From NCBI GenBank assembly GCA_050946115.1, contig JBMNUF010000041.1, positions 1 to 10,664 of the forward strand: a DNA stretch of 10,664 nucleotides, read 5' to 3'. A program made the position numbers and the translations under genes. The stretch comes from CAYFRC01 sp050946115 (GTDB lineage Bacteria > Bacillota > Clostridia > Christensenellales > Aristaeellaceae). Shown here one piece after another: positions 1 to 6,696 of this stretch; position 1 is the first letter of the stretch; each line of letters opens with the position of its first letter. Under the pieces are notes generated by a model. The model saw nothing but the letters and a program-made list of their open reading frames with translations, had not been told where the DNA came from and ran no database searches.

Positions 1-282
1 CGTCGACTTGGTGAGCCCTTACCCCACCAACTATCTAATCGGACGCGAACTCACCCCAAACCGGATTCCTCCTTTTACCTCAAGATGATGCCATCTCGGG
101 GTCTTATGCGGTATTAGCGGATGTTTCCATCCGGTATCCCCCTGTCTGGGACAGATTGTTCACGCGTTACTCACCCGTCCGCCGCTAAAAGAATTCCCCG
201 AAGGAAACTCTCTTCGCTCGACTTGCATGTGTTAAGCACGCCGCCAGCGTTCGTCCTGAGCCAGGATCAAACTCTTGTGTTT
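1..282 (-). rRNA. rrs: 16S ribosomal RNA, 5' part (partial)
   Basis: Read on the minus strand, 275 down to 256 is the universal bacterial 16S primer site AGAGTTTGATCCTGGCTCAG, followed by the conserved GACGAACGCTGGCGGCGTGC and AACACATGCAAGTCGAGCG. Further in come the conserved GCGGACGGGTGAGTAACGCGTG, GCTAATACCGCATA and GATTAGATAGTTGGTGGGGTA segments. The primer site begins at E. coli position 8, so the mature 5' end is placed near 282, accurate to a few bases. Only roughly the first 280 nucleotides are present; the gene leaves the window at base 1. The sequence resembles Clostridia, but I cannot place it to genus by eye. The operon runs away from all protein genes in the window. Confidence 0.97.
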
Positions 283-293
283 AATCCTTTCCA

Positions 294-333
294 CGCCCAT
301 CCGCATTCGGCGCCAACCAAATGCGAACGAACG
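294..333 (-). other. Hairpin in the 16S rRNA leader
   Basis: On the minus strand, bases 333-317 pair with 310-294 around the six-base loop TTGGCG. All 17 positions pair in the minus-strand RNA if five G-U wobbles are allowed. In the plus-strand RNA those five become A-C mismatches, so the fold is specific to the rRNA transcript. It ends about 12 bases before the mature 16S 5' end. A role in leader folding, antitermination or processing is inference. The processing stem that would pair with sequence downstream of 16S cannot be tested here. Confidence 0.55.
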
Positions 334-386
334 AGTACTCAACTCTCGAAATCTGACTGTTCTTCTTCTCTCGCTCTCGCTGTATC

Positions 387-399
387 GTTTTCAAGGATC
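387..399 (-). promoter_or_regulatory. boxA-like rRNA antitermination element
   Basis: The minus strand reads GATCCTTGAAAAC, close to the Firmicutes rRNA leader boxA type (TTCTTTGAAAAC). It lies between the rRNA promoter and the 16S gene, the place where Nus-dependent antitermination signals are normally found. The assignment rests on this similarity and position only. Confidence 0.5.
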
Positions 400-451
400 G
401 TCCGCTCCCAAGACAACAAGAAACTACGTCTCTCGCTTGGGGTGCTTGATT

Positions 452-480
452 ATAATACCACAGATCAACCCCTTTGTCAA
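452..480 (-). promoter_or_regulatory. Strong sigma-A promoter of the rRNA operon
   Basis: On the minus strand there is a perfect -35 TTGACA (480-475), a 17-base spacer and a -10 TATTAT (457-452), with an overlapping TATAAT three bases further on. Upstream (about 481-512) lie short A- and T-runs such as AAAATTTT, the composition expected of an UP element that boosts rRNA promoters. Transcription would start near 445, leaving a leader of about 160 bases before 16S. A second upstream rRNA promoter is possible in the A+T-rich 500-640 stretch, but no convincing -35/-10 pair was found. Confidence 0.85.
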
Positions 481-665
481 CACCAAAATTTTCCGTAAGA
501 GAATTTTTCCTTTTAACCCTTTTATACGCCTTTTATTCCATACCTGGCGGAATATCAGCGAAACCTATCCCATGTAACGGTATAAATTTCGAACTATATT
601 ATAATATATGCTATTTATGTTCGATTATTTTGCAATGTTAAGTATTGGGTTTTTCGTGCCTCAGC
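481..665. other. A+T-rich divergent intergenic region
   Basis: This stretch separates the minus-strand rRNA promoter from the plus-strand promoter of the serine hydrolase. It holds A/T runs behind the rRNA promoter and a plus-strand TATAAT at 600-605 without a good -35 partner. No convincing gene is seen; the short open frames crossing it and the leader have no ribosome binding site and lie in rRNA control sequence. Confidence 0.5.
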
Positions 666-694
666 TTGCTTTTCCCCGCAACATCGATTACTAT
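666..694 (+). promoter_or_regulatory. Probable sigma-A promoter of the serine hydrolase
   Basis: TTGCTT (666-671), a 17-base spacer and TACTAT (689-694) form a moderate sigma-A promoter. The start would be near 701, shortly before the ribosome binding site GGAGGAGGGG at 709-718. It is weaker than the other promoters in the window. Confidence 0.5.
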
Positions 695-723
695 GAACAC
701 AGAAAATCGGAGGAGGGGTATGT

Positions 724-1839
724 ATGCGGTTTGAACCCGTAAAGGACTTCATGGACAGGCTCTGCGCGTGGCGCATTCCCGGCAACGCGATTGCCATCTA
801 TCAGGACAACGAGATCGTATTCCGATACGCCTCGGGCTATGCCGACGTGGAAAAGTGCATCCCCATGCGCGGGGACGAGCTCGTGAACATCTATTCGTGC
901 ACGAAGGTCGCAACCGTGGTTGCCGCGCTGCAGCTCTACGAGCGCGGGCATTTCCTCTTGGACGACCCGCTGTACGAGTTCCTGCCCGAATACAGGCATG
1001 TTTTGGTCAGGGACGGCATGGGCGGCCTGCGCGCGCCCAAATCCCCCATCACGATGCGCCACCTGTTCACCATGACGGCGGGGTTCGATTACAATTCCGA
1101 CAAAGAGGGCTTCAGGAAGGCGCGGGAACTGACAAACGGGCACATGGACACCGTGACGGTCGCAAAATGCATGGCGCTCGACCCGCTCAACTTCGATCCG
1201 GGCACGCATTTCAGCTACAGCCTCTGCCACGACGTGCTCGCGGCGGCGGTAGAGGTGATATCCGGCAAGAAATTCTCACAGTATATAAAGGAAACGATTT
1301 TCGATCCGCTGGATATCGCGACGGGTACGTTCCATCCGACGGACGCGCAGCTTGAAAATGCAGCACAGATGTACCGCTTTGAGGAAGGCGCATCGGACGG
1401 CATCCAAACGGGCGACGGAACGGGCACTTGGACGCCCTTGGGCAAGCGTAACACCATGATCTACGGCGACTGCTACGAAAGCGGCGGCGCAGGCATCGTC
1501 GTCGGCATTTCGGATTACGCGAAGTTTGCCAACGCGCTAGCTATGGGCGGCGTCGGCAAGACGGGCGAACGCATCCTCTCCGAAGGCACGGTAGAGCTCC
1601 TGCGCACAAACCAGTTGGATGCGCAGTGCCTCGCGGATTTTGACTGGGAGCAGCTGCGCGGCTACGGCTACGGGCTGGGCGTGCGCACGCTGATCGACAT
1701 CGCCAAAGAGCGGTTCGATCGGAAACCTCGGCGAATTTGGCTGGTGCGGCGCGGCGGGGGCGATGTTCCTCGCCGATCCCGCGATGAAGCTCGGCATCTT
1801 CTACGCCCACCACATGCTGAACAACCAGGAGGCGTATAA
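724..1839 (+). CDS. Serine hydrolase, beta-lactamase class C family, frameshifted near its 3' end
   Basis: The protein belongs to the class C beta-lactamase/esterase/DD-peptidase superfamily (COG1680 type). The nucleophile motif SCTK is at residues 58-61, in the usual place after a strand of the type FRYASGYADVE. The second motif region is HFSYSLCHDVLAAAVEVISG (163-182), with Tyr165 as likely base and YSL in place of the usual YxN. The substrate cannot be told: these proteins include esterases and peptidases as well as beta-lactamases. No signal peptide is visible, so a cytoplasmic location is likely. ATG 724 follows GGAGGAGGGG (709-718); the nearer ATG at 720 runs into a stop at once. After Lys328 (codon 1705) the reading becomes Arg-rich nonsense (RKPRRIWLVRRGGGDVPRR) and stops at 1839. 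The expected C-terminus is found in the next frame, so the 371-residue product as read lacks the third active-site element and is probably inactive, unless the shift is a sequencing error. Confidence 0.85.
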   Translation: MRFEPVKDFMDRLCAWRIPGNAIAIYQDNEIVFRYASGYADVEKCIPMRGDELVNIYSCTKVATVVAALQLYERGHFLLDDPLYEFLPEYRHVLVRDGMGGLRAPKSPITMRHLFTMTAGFDYNSDKEGFRKARELTNGHMDTVTVAKCMALDPLNFDPGTHFSYSLCHDVLAAAVEVISGKKFSQYIKETIFDPLDIATGTFHPTDAQLENAAQMYRFEEGASDGIQTGDGTGTWTPLGKRNTMIYGDCYESGGAGIVVGISDYAKFANALAMGGVGKTGERILSEGTVELLRTNQLDAQCLADFDWEQLRGYGYGLGVRTLIDIAKERFDRKPRRIWLVRRGGGDVPRRSRDEARHLLRPPHAEQPGGV

Positions 1840-1885
1840 TATGCCGCGCCTGCGCAACGTCTGCTATGCGGCGCTGCGCTCGTGA
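1712..1885 (+). pseudogene. Detached C-terminal part of the serine hydrolase in a different frame
   Basis: From 1712 this frame reads GSIGNLGEFGWCGAAGAMF, then a stretch ending AHHMLNNQEAY and a stop at 1883-1885. This is the normal C-terminal pattern of the family: the Gly-rich GWCGAAG is the third active-site element next to the beta-sheet. Removing one base from the AAAGAGC tract (1705-1711) joins it to the upstream frame as KSGSIG and gives a continuous protein of about 386 residues. The 57 codons here have no start or ribosome binding site of their own. It could be a genuine inactivating mutation, a programmed shift or a base-calling error; the sequence alone cannot decide. Confidence 0.8.
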
Positions 1886-1932
1886 TCGAACATAATCTCG
1901 GCAACACATTGCAAAATTAACACGGGAAGGGA

Positions 1933-1961
1933 TTGACAGCCTCATCATCTCATGGTATCAT
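1933..1961 (+). promoter_or_regulatory. Consensus sigma-A promoter of the amino acid ABC operon
   Basis: TTGACA (1933-1938), a 17-base spacer and TATCAT (1956-1961) give a near-perfect sigma-A promoter with a start near 1968. An in-frame ATG at 1952 lies inside the spacer, so it cannot be the start of the binding protein gene. No operator palindrome or riboswitch-sized leader is seen in the short stretch to the start codon. Confidence 0.88.
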
Positions 1962-2002
1962 ATCATCGTATTAGCAAACTAAATCGTTTGGAGGGTTCAT
2001 CC

Positions 2003-2812
2003 ATGAAAAAGCTGCTTTCCCTGCTCCTTGCATCCCTGATGCTCCTGTGCGCCGTCTCCGCATTCGCGGAAGAGGATACCTCGCTCGACGCGATCCTCGA
2101 AAAAGGCAAGCTCGTCTTGGGGCTCGACGATTCCTTCCCGCCCATGGGCTTCCGCGATGAGGACAACAACATCATCGGCTTCGACATCGACCTTGCGACC
2201 GAGGTCTGCTCAAGGCTCGGCGTAGAGCTCGTGCTCCAGCCCATCGAGTGGGCCGCCAAGGACTTAGAGCTCAGCAGCGGCAACATCGACTGCATCTGGA
2301 ACGGCATGTCGATCACCGACGAGCGCCTCGCCTCCATGTCGATGTCCGATTCCTACATGAACAACAAGATGGTGTTCTTCGCGAAGGTCGGTTCCGGCAT
2401 CGCATCCGCCGCAGATCTCGCCGGCAAGGCCGTCGCCGTGCAGAGCGGCTCCTATGCGGAAGAGATTCTCGCGGGCCTCATGGAAACCTCCGACGAATAC
2501 GCCGCCATCGGCGAAGTGCTCGCCTATGAGGACTACCTGACCGCGCTGATGGACGTTGAAAACGGCAATGCCGACACGGTGCTCATCGACCTGGTCGTCG
2601 CAAATTACAAGATCGTCGGCATGGGCGTGACCGACCTCGAGCAGGTGCTCGATATCGGCGACGACAACTACGGCATCGGCTTCCGCAAGGCGGACGTCGC
2701 CCTGCGCGACAAGGTGAACGCGCTGCTGAAGGAAATGGCAGCGGACGGCACCATGGCGGAAATTTCCACCAAGTGGTTCGGCAGCGATATCACCACCATC
2801 GTCGCGGACTGA
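2003..2812 (+). CDS. Amino acid ABC transporter substrate-binding protein
   Basis: This is the extracellular receptor of a polar amino acid importer (family 3 solute-binding protein, HisJ/GlnH type), 269 residues. The N-terminus MKKLLSLLLASLMLLCAVSA is a signal peptide with probable cleavage at AFA/EED (after residue 22). The fold markers follow: LVLGLDDSFPPMGF (37-50), GFDIDLATEV (59-68), SITDER (103-108) and the C-terminal NYGIGFRK (222-229). By comparison with HisJ, Arg108 and Asp196 should hold the alpha-carboxyl and alpha-amino groups of the ligand. The ligand itself cannot be told. ATG 2003 follows TTGGAGGG (1988-1995) and its own promoter; upstream in-frame codons lie in the promoter. 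Cys16 sits within the hydrophobic core but not in a good lipobox, which is unusual for a Gram-positive binding protein, since these are normally lipid-anchored. The permease and ATPase genes follow. Confidence 0.93.
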   Translation: MKKLLSLLLASLMLLCAVSAFAEEDTSLDAILEKGKLVLGLDDSFPPMGFRDEDNNIIGFDIDLATEVCSRLGVELVLQPIEWAAKDLELSSGNIDCIWNGMSITDERLASMSMSDSYMNNKMVFFAKVGSGIASAADLAGKAVAVQSGSYAEEILAGLMETSDEYAAIGEVLAYEDYLTALMDVENGNADTVLIDLVVANYKIVGMGVTDLEQVLDIGDDNYGIGFRKADVALRDKVNALLKEMAADGTMAEISTKWFGSDITTIVAD

Positions 2813-2831
2813 CCTTTCGGCATCACCACTC

Positions 2832-2862
2832 GGGCTGAGGGATTCCCTCAGCCCTGTATTTT
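2832..2862 (+). terminator. Intercistronic stem-loop, likely attenuator or mRNA stabiliser
   Basis: GGGCTGAGGG (2832-2841) pairs perfectly with CCCTCAGCCC (2845-2854) around the three-base loop ATT (2842-2844), and TGTATTTT follows. The stem is strong but the T-run is broken, which suggests partial termination. It lies 20 bases after the binding protein gene and just before the permease ribosome binding site. Such a hairpin commonly lets the binding protein be made in excess over the membrane parts; that role here is inference. Confidence 0.7.
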
Positions 2863-2880
2863 GCGGGAGGAAATCCTAAA

Positions 2881-3546
2881 ATGACCATCAAATACTTTAA
2901 CGACCCGCAGGCGCTGGGCAAGCTCCTGTCGATCCTCTTAAGCGGCGTCGGCACGACGCTTTCCATATTCTTTCTGACGCTTTTGTTTTCCGTGCCGCTG
3001 GGCATGCTCGTCTGCATCGGGCGCATGTCGAAAAACAAGCTCGTCTCCGCGCCGATTTCCATCTATATCTACATCATGCGCGGAACGCCGCTGATGCTGC
3101 AGGTCATGTTCATCTATTTCCTGCTGCCGCAGGTGATTCCGTTTCGGTTCGACAGGTTTTGGGCGGTGATCCTCGCCTTCGCGATCAACTACGCCGCCTA
3201 TTTCGCAGAGATCTTCCGCGGCGGCATCCTATCCATCCCCAAGGGGCAGCGCGAGGCCGGGCAGGTATTGGGCTATTCCTCCGCGCAGATATTTTTTCGC
3301 ATCATATTGCCGCAGGTGGCAAAAAACGTGCTGCTTCCGGTGACGAATGAGGTAATCACGCTCGTAAAGGACACGGCGCTCGCCTCCACCGTCGCGGTGA
3401 TGGAGATCATGTCGCTGGCAAAAAAGCAGGTTTCTTCCTCCTCCTCCATCGAGCCGTACATTTTGGCGATGCTGATCTATCTTCTGCTCAACGGCATCGC
3501 CGAACGCGCGTGCAAATTCGCGGAGAAAAAGCTGAGCTATTATTGA
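2881..3546 (+). CDS. Amino acid ABC transporter permease
   Basis: This is the membrane subunit of a HisM/GlnP-type (HAAT family) importer, 221 residues, the usual length. Hydrophobic segments are visible at about 15-48, 72-88, 93-113, 148-175 and 190-208. The family hallmark IYIMRGTPLMLQ is at 63-74. The cytoplasmic EAA loop, which docks on the ATPase, is at about 125-145 (EAGQVLGYSSAQIFFRIILP). Only one permease gene is present, so a homodimer is expected. ATG 2881 follows GGGAGG at 2865-2870. It lies between the binding protein and the ATPase gene and is probably co-transcribed with both. Confidence 0.94.
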   Translation: MTIKYFNDPQALGKLLSILLSGVGTTLSIFFLTLLFSVPLGMLVCIGRMSKNKLVSAPISIYIYIMRGTPLMLQVMFIYFLLPQVIPFRFDRFWAVILAFAINYAAYFAEIFRGGILSIPKGQREAGQVLGYSSAQIFFRIILPQVAKNVLLPVTNEVITLVKDTALASTVAVMEIMSLAKKQVSSSSSIEPYILAMLIYLLLNGIAERACKFAEKKLSYY

Positions 3547-3577
3547 CGCGGACGATCCGCGCGCCTCTGCAAAGAGG
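3547..3577 (+). other. Two small tandem hairpins between permease and ATPase genes
   Basis: CGCGGA/TCCGCG (3547-3552 with 3556-3561, loop CGA) is followed at once by CCTCT/AGAGG (3564-3568 with 3573-3577) around a GCAA tetraloop of the stable GNRA class. No T-run follows, so these are not terminators. They may slow decay or tune translation of the ATPase; both stems are short and could be chance in GC-rich DNA. Confidence 0.3.
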
Positions 3578-3616
3578 GGTATACATACTACTATATTGCC
3601 TTGTGAGGAAACAGAT

Positions 3617-4366
3617 ATGCTTTGTGCAGAAAACATCGTAAAGCGCTTCGGAGATACGCCCGTGCTGGGCGGCATCTCCATAAACATCAAACAGGGGGAG
3701 ACCGTGTCCCTCATCGGCCCCTCCGGTTCGGGAAAATCCACCTTCCTTCGCTGTGTGAACCGTCTGGAAACGATCGACGGCGGCATGATCTCGCTCGACG
3801 GCGACATCATGTGCGAAACCGTACACGGCGCCGTTCGCTATGCGCACGAGGCGACGCTCAAAAAGATCACGCTTCGCATGGGCATGGTGTTTCAGAGCTT
3901 TAACCTGTTTCCGCATATGTCGGTGCTGCAAAACCTCATCGATGCGCCCATCCACGTGCGCAAAATGCCCAAAGAACAGGCGATAGAAAAGGCAGTCGCG
4001 CTGCTGAAAAAAGTCGGGCTGTCGGAGAAAGAAAAGGCGTATCCGCACCAGCTTTCAGGCGGACAGGCGCAGCGCGTCGCGATCGCGCGGAGTTTGTGCA
4101 TGGACCCCGAAATCCTGTGCTTTGACGAGCCGACCTCCGCGCTCGACCCCGAGCTCACCAAGGAGGTGCTCTCCGTCATGCGCGACCTCGCGATGGAGCG
4201 CATGACCATGCTCGTCGTGACGCACGAAATGGCCTTTGCACGCGACGTGTCCGACCGCGTCATCTTTATGGAGGACGGGCACATCGTGGAAGAGGGCCCG
4301 CCCGCGGTGCTGTTTGCCTCCGAAAACCCACGCACGAAACAGTTTTTGGGCGACGCATCCCTTTGA
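3617..4366 (+). CDS. Amino acid ABC transporter ATP-binding protein
   Basis: This is the ATPase that powers the importer, 249 residues, close to GlnQ/HisP. Walker A GPSGSGKST is at 34-42, the Q-loop VFQSFNLFPH at 91-100, the signature LSGGQAQR at 146-153, Walker B ILCFDEP at 166-172, D-loop SALD at 174-177 and the H-switch His203 in VVTHEM. All catalytic residues are intact. ATG 3617 is preferred: GTGAGGAA (3603-3610) lies about seven bases ahead, and the product starts with the usual MLCAENIVKRFG. A longer frame from TTG 3596 adds only seven residues and has no well-placed ribosome binding site. Its TGA stop (4364-4366) is part of the -35 box of the next promoter. Confidence 0.95.
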   Translation: MLCAENIVKRFGDTPVLGGISINIKQGETVSLIGPSGSGKSTFLRCVNRLETIDGGMISLDGDIMCETVHGAVRYAHEATLKKITLRMGMVFQSFNLFPHMSVLQNLIDAPIHVRKMPKEQAIEKAVALLKKVGLSEKEKAYPHQLSGGQAQRVAIARSLCMDPEILCFDEPTSALDPELTKEVLSVMRDLAMERMTMLVVTHEMAFARDVSDRVIFMEDGHIVEEGPPAVLFASENPRTKQFLGDASL

Positions 4367-4391
4367 CAATTCGCACGCAGCCGTGTATACT
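4363..4391 (+). promoter_or_regulatory. Sigma-A promoter of the aminopeptidase C gene, overlapping the ATPase stop
   Basis: TTGACA (4363-4368), a 17-base spacer and TATACT (4386-4391) form a near-consensus promoter starting near 4398. The -35 hexamer contains the TGA stop of the ATPase gene (4364-4366). The peptidase therefore has its own strong promoter although it follows the transporter closely; read-through from the ABC operon may add to it, as no terminator is seen between them. Confidence 0.87.
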
Positions 4392-4433
4392 ATTCCCGTG
4401 GCACAACACGCATCGAAAGGAAGAGAGACAAAA

Positions 4434-5765
4434 ATGTACACACCGATCTCCTGCGAACAGCTGAAAGCCTTCAGCGCGTCCTTTGGCAAAGACGAAGTCA
4501 ACGAGATTCGCATGCACGCCGCCGTCAAAAACGGCGTGAGCAACGCCGCGGAGAATCACCTCGAAAACGCGAACAACCCCATGCAGTTCTCCGTCGAGAT
4601 CGAAACCGGCAAGATCACCGACCAAAAGCATAGCGGTCGCTGCTGGATGTTCGCCGGCCTCAACACGCTGCGCTTCGAGGTAATGAAAAAGCTGAATCTG
4701 GAGACGTTCGAGCTTTCGCAGAGCTTCACGATGTTTTACGATAAGCTCGAAAAGGCGAACTATTTCCTGGAGAGCATCCTGCAGACCGTCTCCGAGCCGC
4801 TGGACGGCAGGCTTCTCGCACACCTTTTGACGGCGCCCGTGCAGGACGGCGGGCAGTGGGACATGTTTTCCGCGCTGATAGACAAATACGGCATCGTCCC
4901 CAAGAGCGCAATGCCCGAATCCTTCCATTCGGGCGATTCCGGCATGATGAACAAATTCCTCACGCTGAAGCTGCGCGAGGACGCGATGATTCTGCGCGAA
5001 AAGGCGCAGGGCGGCGCGGACGCCGCGGCGCTTGCGTGCGCGAAAGAGCAAATGCTCTGTGAAATCTACCGCATGCTCTGCATTTGCCTGGGCGAGCCGC
5101 CGAAGACGTTCGACTTTTCCTGCCGCGACAAGGACAAAAAGTTCATCTCCGCCAAGGGCATCACTCCCACCCGGTTCTATCGCGAATACGTCGGGCAGGT
5201 GCTTGACGACTACGTCTCCGTCATCAACGCGCCGACGGCGGACAAGCCCTACGGCAAGACCTACACGGTTGCCTTCCTCGGAAACGTCGCCGGCGGGCGC
5301 TCCATCAAATACCTGAACCTGCCCTCCTGCGACCTCAAGGCGCTTGCGATTCGCCAGCTGGAGGACGGCTATCCCGTGTGGTTCGGCTGCGACGTCGGCC
5401 AGATGCTGCAGCGCGATACGGGCATCATGGGTATGCACACATACGAGTATGAAAAGCTGTTCGGCACCGAATTCGGCATGGACAAGGCGCAGCGGCTCGA
5501 CTATGGCGAGAGCGTCCTCACCCACGCGATGGTGTTCCTCGGCGTGGACATCGCAAACGGCAAGCCGACCCGCTGGAAGGTCGAAAACAGCTGGGGCGAC
5601 AAGAGCGGGCAGGACGGCTACTACATCATGACGGACGAATGGTTCGACGAGTACAACTATCAGGTCGTCGTCAACAAAAAGTATATGACGGGCGAGCAGA
5701 AAAAGGCCTACGAGCAGGAACCCGTCGTGCTCAAGCCGTGGGATCCCATGGGTTCGCTCGCGTAA
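4434..5765 (+). CDS. pepC: Aminopeptidase C (C1 family cysteine peptidase, bleomycin hydrolase type)
   Basis: This cytoplasmic papain-fold enzyme removes amino acids from the N-terminus of peptides and in this family forms a self-compartmentalised hexamer. It has 443 residues, the usual length. The catalytic triad is visible: Cys70 in DQKHSGRCWMFAGLN, His364 in VLTHAMVFLGV and Asn385 in WKVENSWGDKSG; Gln64 is the probable oxyanion-hole residue. The C-terminus KPWDPMGSLA matches the family tail, which reaches into the active site and limits the enzyme to exopeptidase action. No signal peptide is seen. ATG 4434 follows AAAGGAAGAG (4416-4425) and its own promoter; an open frame continues upstream to 4236 but overlaps the ATPase gene in another frame and bypasses the promoter. 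Its place after an amino acid importer suggests a shared role in amino acid supply. Confidence 0.95.
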   Translation: MYTPISCEQLKAFSASFGKDEVNEIRMHAAVKNGVSNAAENHLENANNPMQFSVEIETGKITDQKHSGRCWMFAGLNTLRFEVMKKLNLETFELSQSFTMFYDKLEKANYFLESILQTVSEPLDGRLLAHLLTAPVQDGGQWDMFSALIDKYGIVPKSAMPESFHSGDSGMMNKFLTLKLREDAMILREKAQGGADAAALACAKEQMLCEIYRMLCICLGEPPKTFDFSCRDKDKKFISAKGITPTRFYREYVGQVLDDYVSVINAPTADKPYGKTYTVAFLGNVAGGRSIKYLNLPSCDLKALAIRQLEDGYPVWFGCDVGQMLQRDTGIMGMHTYEYEKLFGTEFGMDKAQRLDYGESVLTHAMVFLGVDIANGKPTRWKVENSWGDKSGQDGYYIMTDEWFDEYNYQVVVNKKYMTGEQKKAYEQEPVVLKPWDPMGSLA

Positions 5766-5834
5766 ACAACGGTCGGACCTTGCGGGACGCGGTTGCAATA
5801 CGCCTCGCCCCGTTCGCCTGAGAAAGGAGACGCC

Positions 5835-6623
5835 ATGACGAAGACCCCATCCGCATTCCTGAACTCCCTCTTTTTATTCGCCGCGATTTGCTGCTTTGCC
5901 TATTATCTGGCAAACGGCCTCCTCGTGCGGTTCGGGCAGAGCATCCTTTGGGTATGGCCCGTACTGGGCGCGCTGCTGCTGCTTAGGTTCACACTCGTCG
6001 CGTACATGATCCGAACAGGCGCGCCGTCCCCCATCCCGCACGGCATTCTGAAAATCGGGCGCATCCTCGTCGCCGTCGCCCTTGTCGTCTTCTCGATCGG
6101 CGAAGCCGTAATCCTTACGGGCGCGTTCGAAAAGACGCCCGCGCGGCTCGAGTATATCATCATCCTGGGCGCAAAGGTCAACGGGAAATCGCCCTCCGGC
6201 GCGCTCAGAAACCGCATCCAGCGCGCCGCGGAGTATATGCAGGAAAATCCCGATACGATAGCCATAGCGAGCGGTGGGCAGGGCGAGGACGAAGAGATCT
6301 CCGAGGCGCAGTGCATCTATAACGGCCTCGTCGCGCGCGGAATCGACCCGTCGCGCATCCTCTTCGAGGACAAATCGACATCTACGGTCGAAAACATGCG
6401 CTTCTCCTTCCAAATCCTTTTTGACCTCGGGAAGCACGGATCGAAGGTCGGCATCGTCACAAACAACTTTCACGTGTTCCGCGCGCTGCGCATCGCGAGG
6501 AAACACGCGGGCGCATGCGAAGTACGCGGCGTGCCCGTGGCGACGACAAAGCTTTCCTTTCCGCACTATATGCTCAGGGAATTCGTCGCCGTGATCGTAG
6601 ATTTCCTGCGCGGGAGCCTCTGA
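5835..6623 (+). CDS. Membrane-anchored YdcF/SanA-like protein, DUF218 domain
   Basis: The 262-residue product has three N-terminal membrane segments (about 8-30, 36-59 and 71-96) followed by a DUF218 domain. Domain landmarks are YIIILGAKV (107-115), ASGGQGEDEEISEAQ (145-159), LFEDKSTSTVENMRFS (176-191) and IVTNNFHVFRA (207-217), whose polar residues are the conserved ones of the family. Members such as SanA and ElyC affect envelope integrity in E. coli, but the biochemical activity is not settled, so I assign no reaction. By the positive-inside rule I cannot fix the side of the domain with certainty. ATG 5835 follows AAAGGAGA (5823-5830). There is no clear promoter or terminator in the 69 bases after the peptidase gene, so read-through from pepC is likely. 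Confidence 0.88.
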   Translation: MTKTPSAFLNSLFLFAAICCFAYYLANGLLVRFGQSILWVWPVLGALLLLRFTLVAYMIRTGAPSPIPHGILKIGRILVAVALVVFSIGEAVILTGAFEKTPARLEYIIILGAKVNGKSPSGALRNRIQRAAEYMQENPDTIAIASGGQGEDEEISEAQCIYNGLVARGIDPSRILFEDKSTSTVENMRFSFQILFDLGKHGSKVGIVTNNFHVFRALRIARKHAGACEVRGVPVATTKLSFPHYMLREFVAVIVDFLRGSL

Positions 6624-6629
6624 CGGCAA

Positions 6630-6658
6630 TTGACAAATCTCCTTCCGTGTGGGATAAT
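6630..6658 (+). promoter_or_regulatory. Sigma-A promoter of the sugar kinase/isomerase operon
   Basis: TTGACA (6630-6635), a 17-base spacer and GATAAT (6653-6658), with TATAAC overlapping at 6659, give a strong promoter. It lies seven bases after the DUF218 gene. The leader to the start codon is short and shows no clear operator or catabolite-control palindrome. Confidence 0.87.
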
Positions 6659-6696
6659 ATAACCATTGTATCTTACCATAACGGAGGTCGATTACC

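Noticed and set aside
121..577. Short plus-strand open frames across the 16S start and leader
   Set aside because: They cover conserved rRNA, boxA-like sequence and the rRNA promoter on the other strand; they have no translation signals.
1952..2002. Upstream ATG giving a 17-residue longer binding protein
   Set aside because: This ATG lies inside the promoter spacer, and the signal peptide and ribosome binding site fit ATG 2003.
4266..5798. A 510-codon open frame on the minus strand opposite the aminopeptidase gene
   Set aside because: It is the mirror frame of a GC-rich gene with an intact catalytic triad on the plus strand; it has no ribosome binding site, promoter or recognisable domain.
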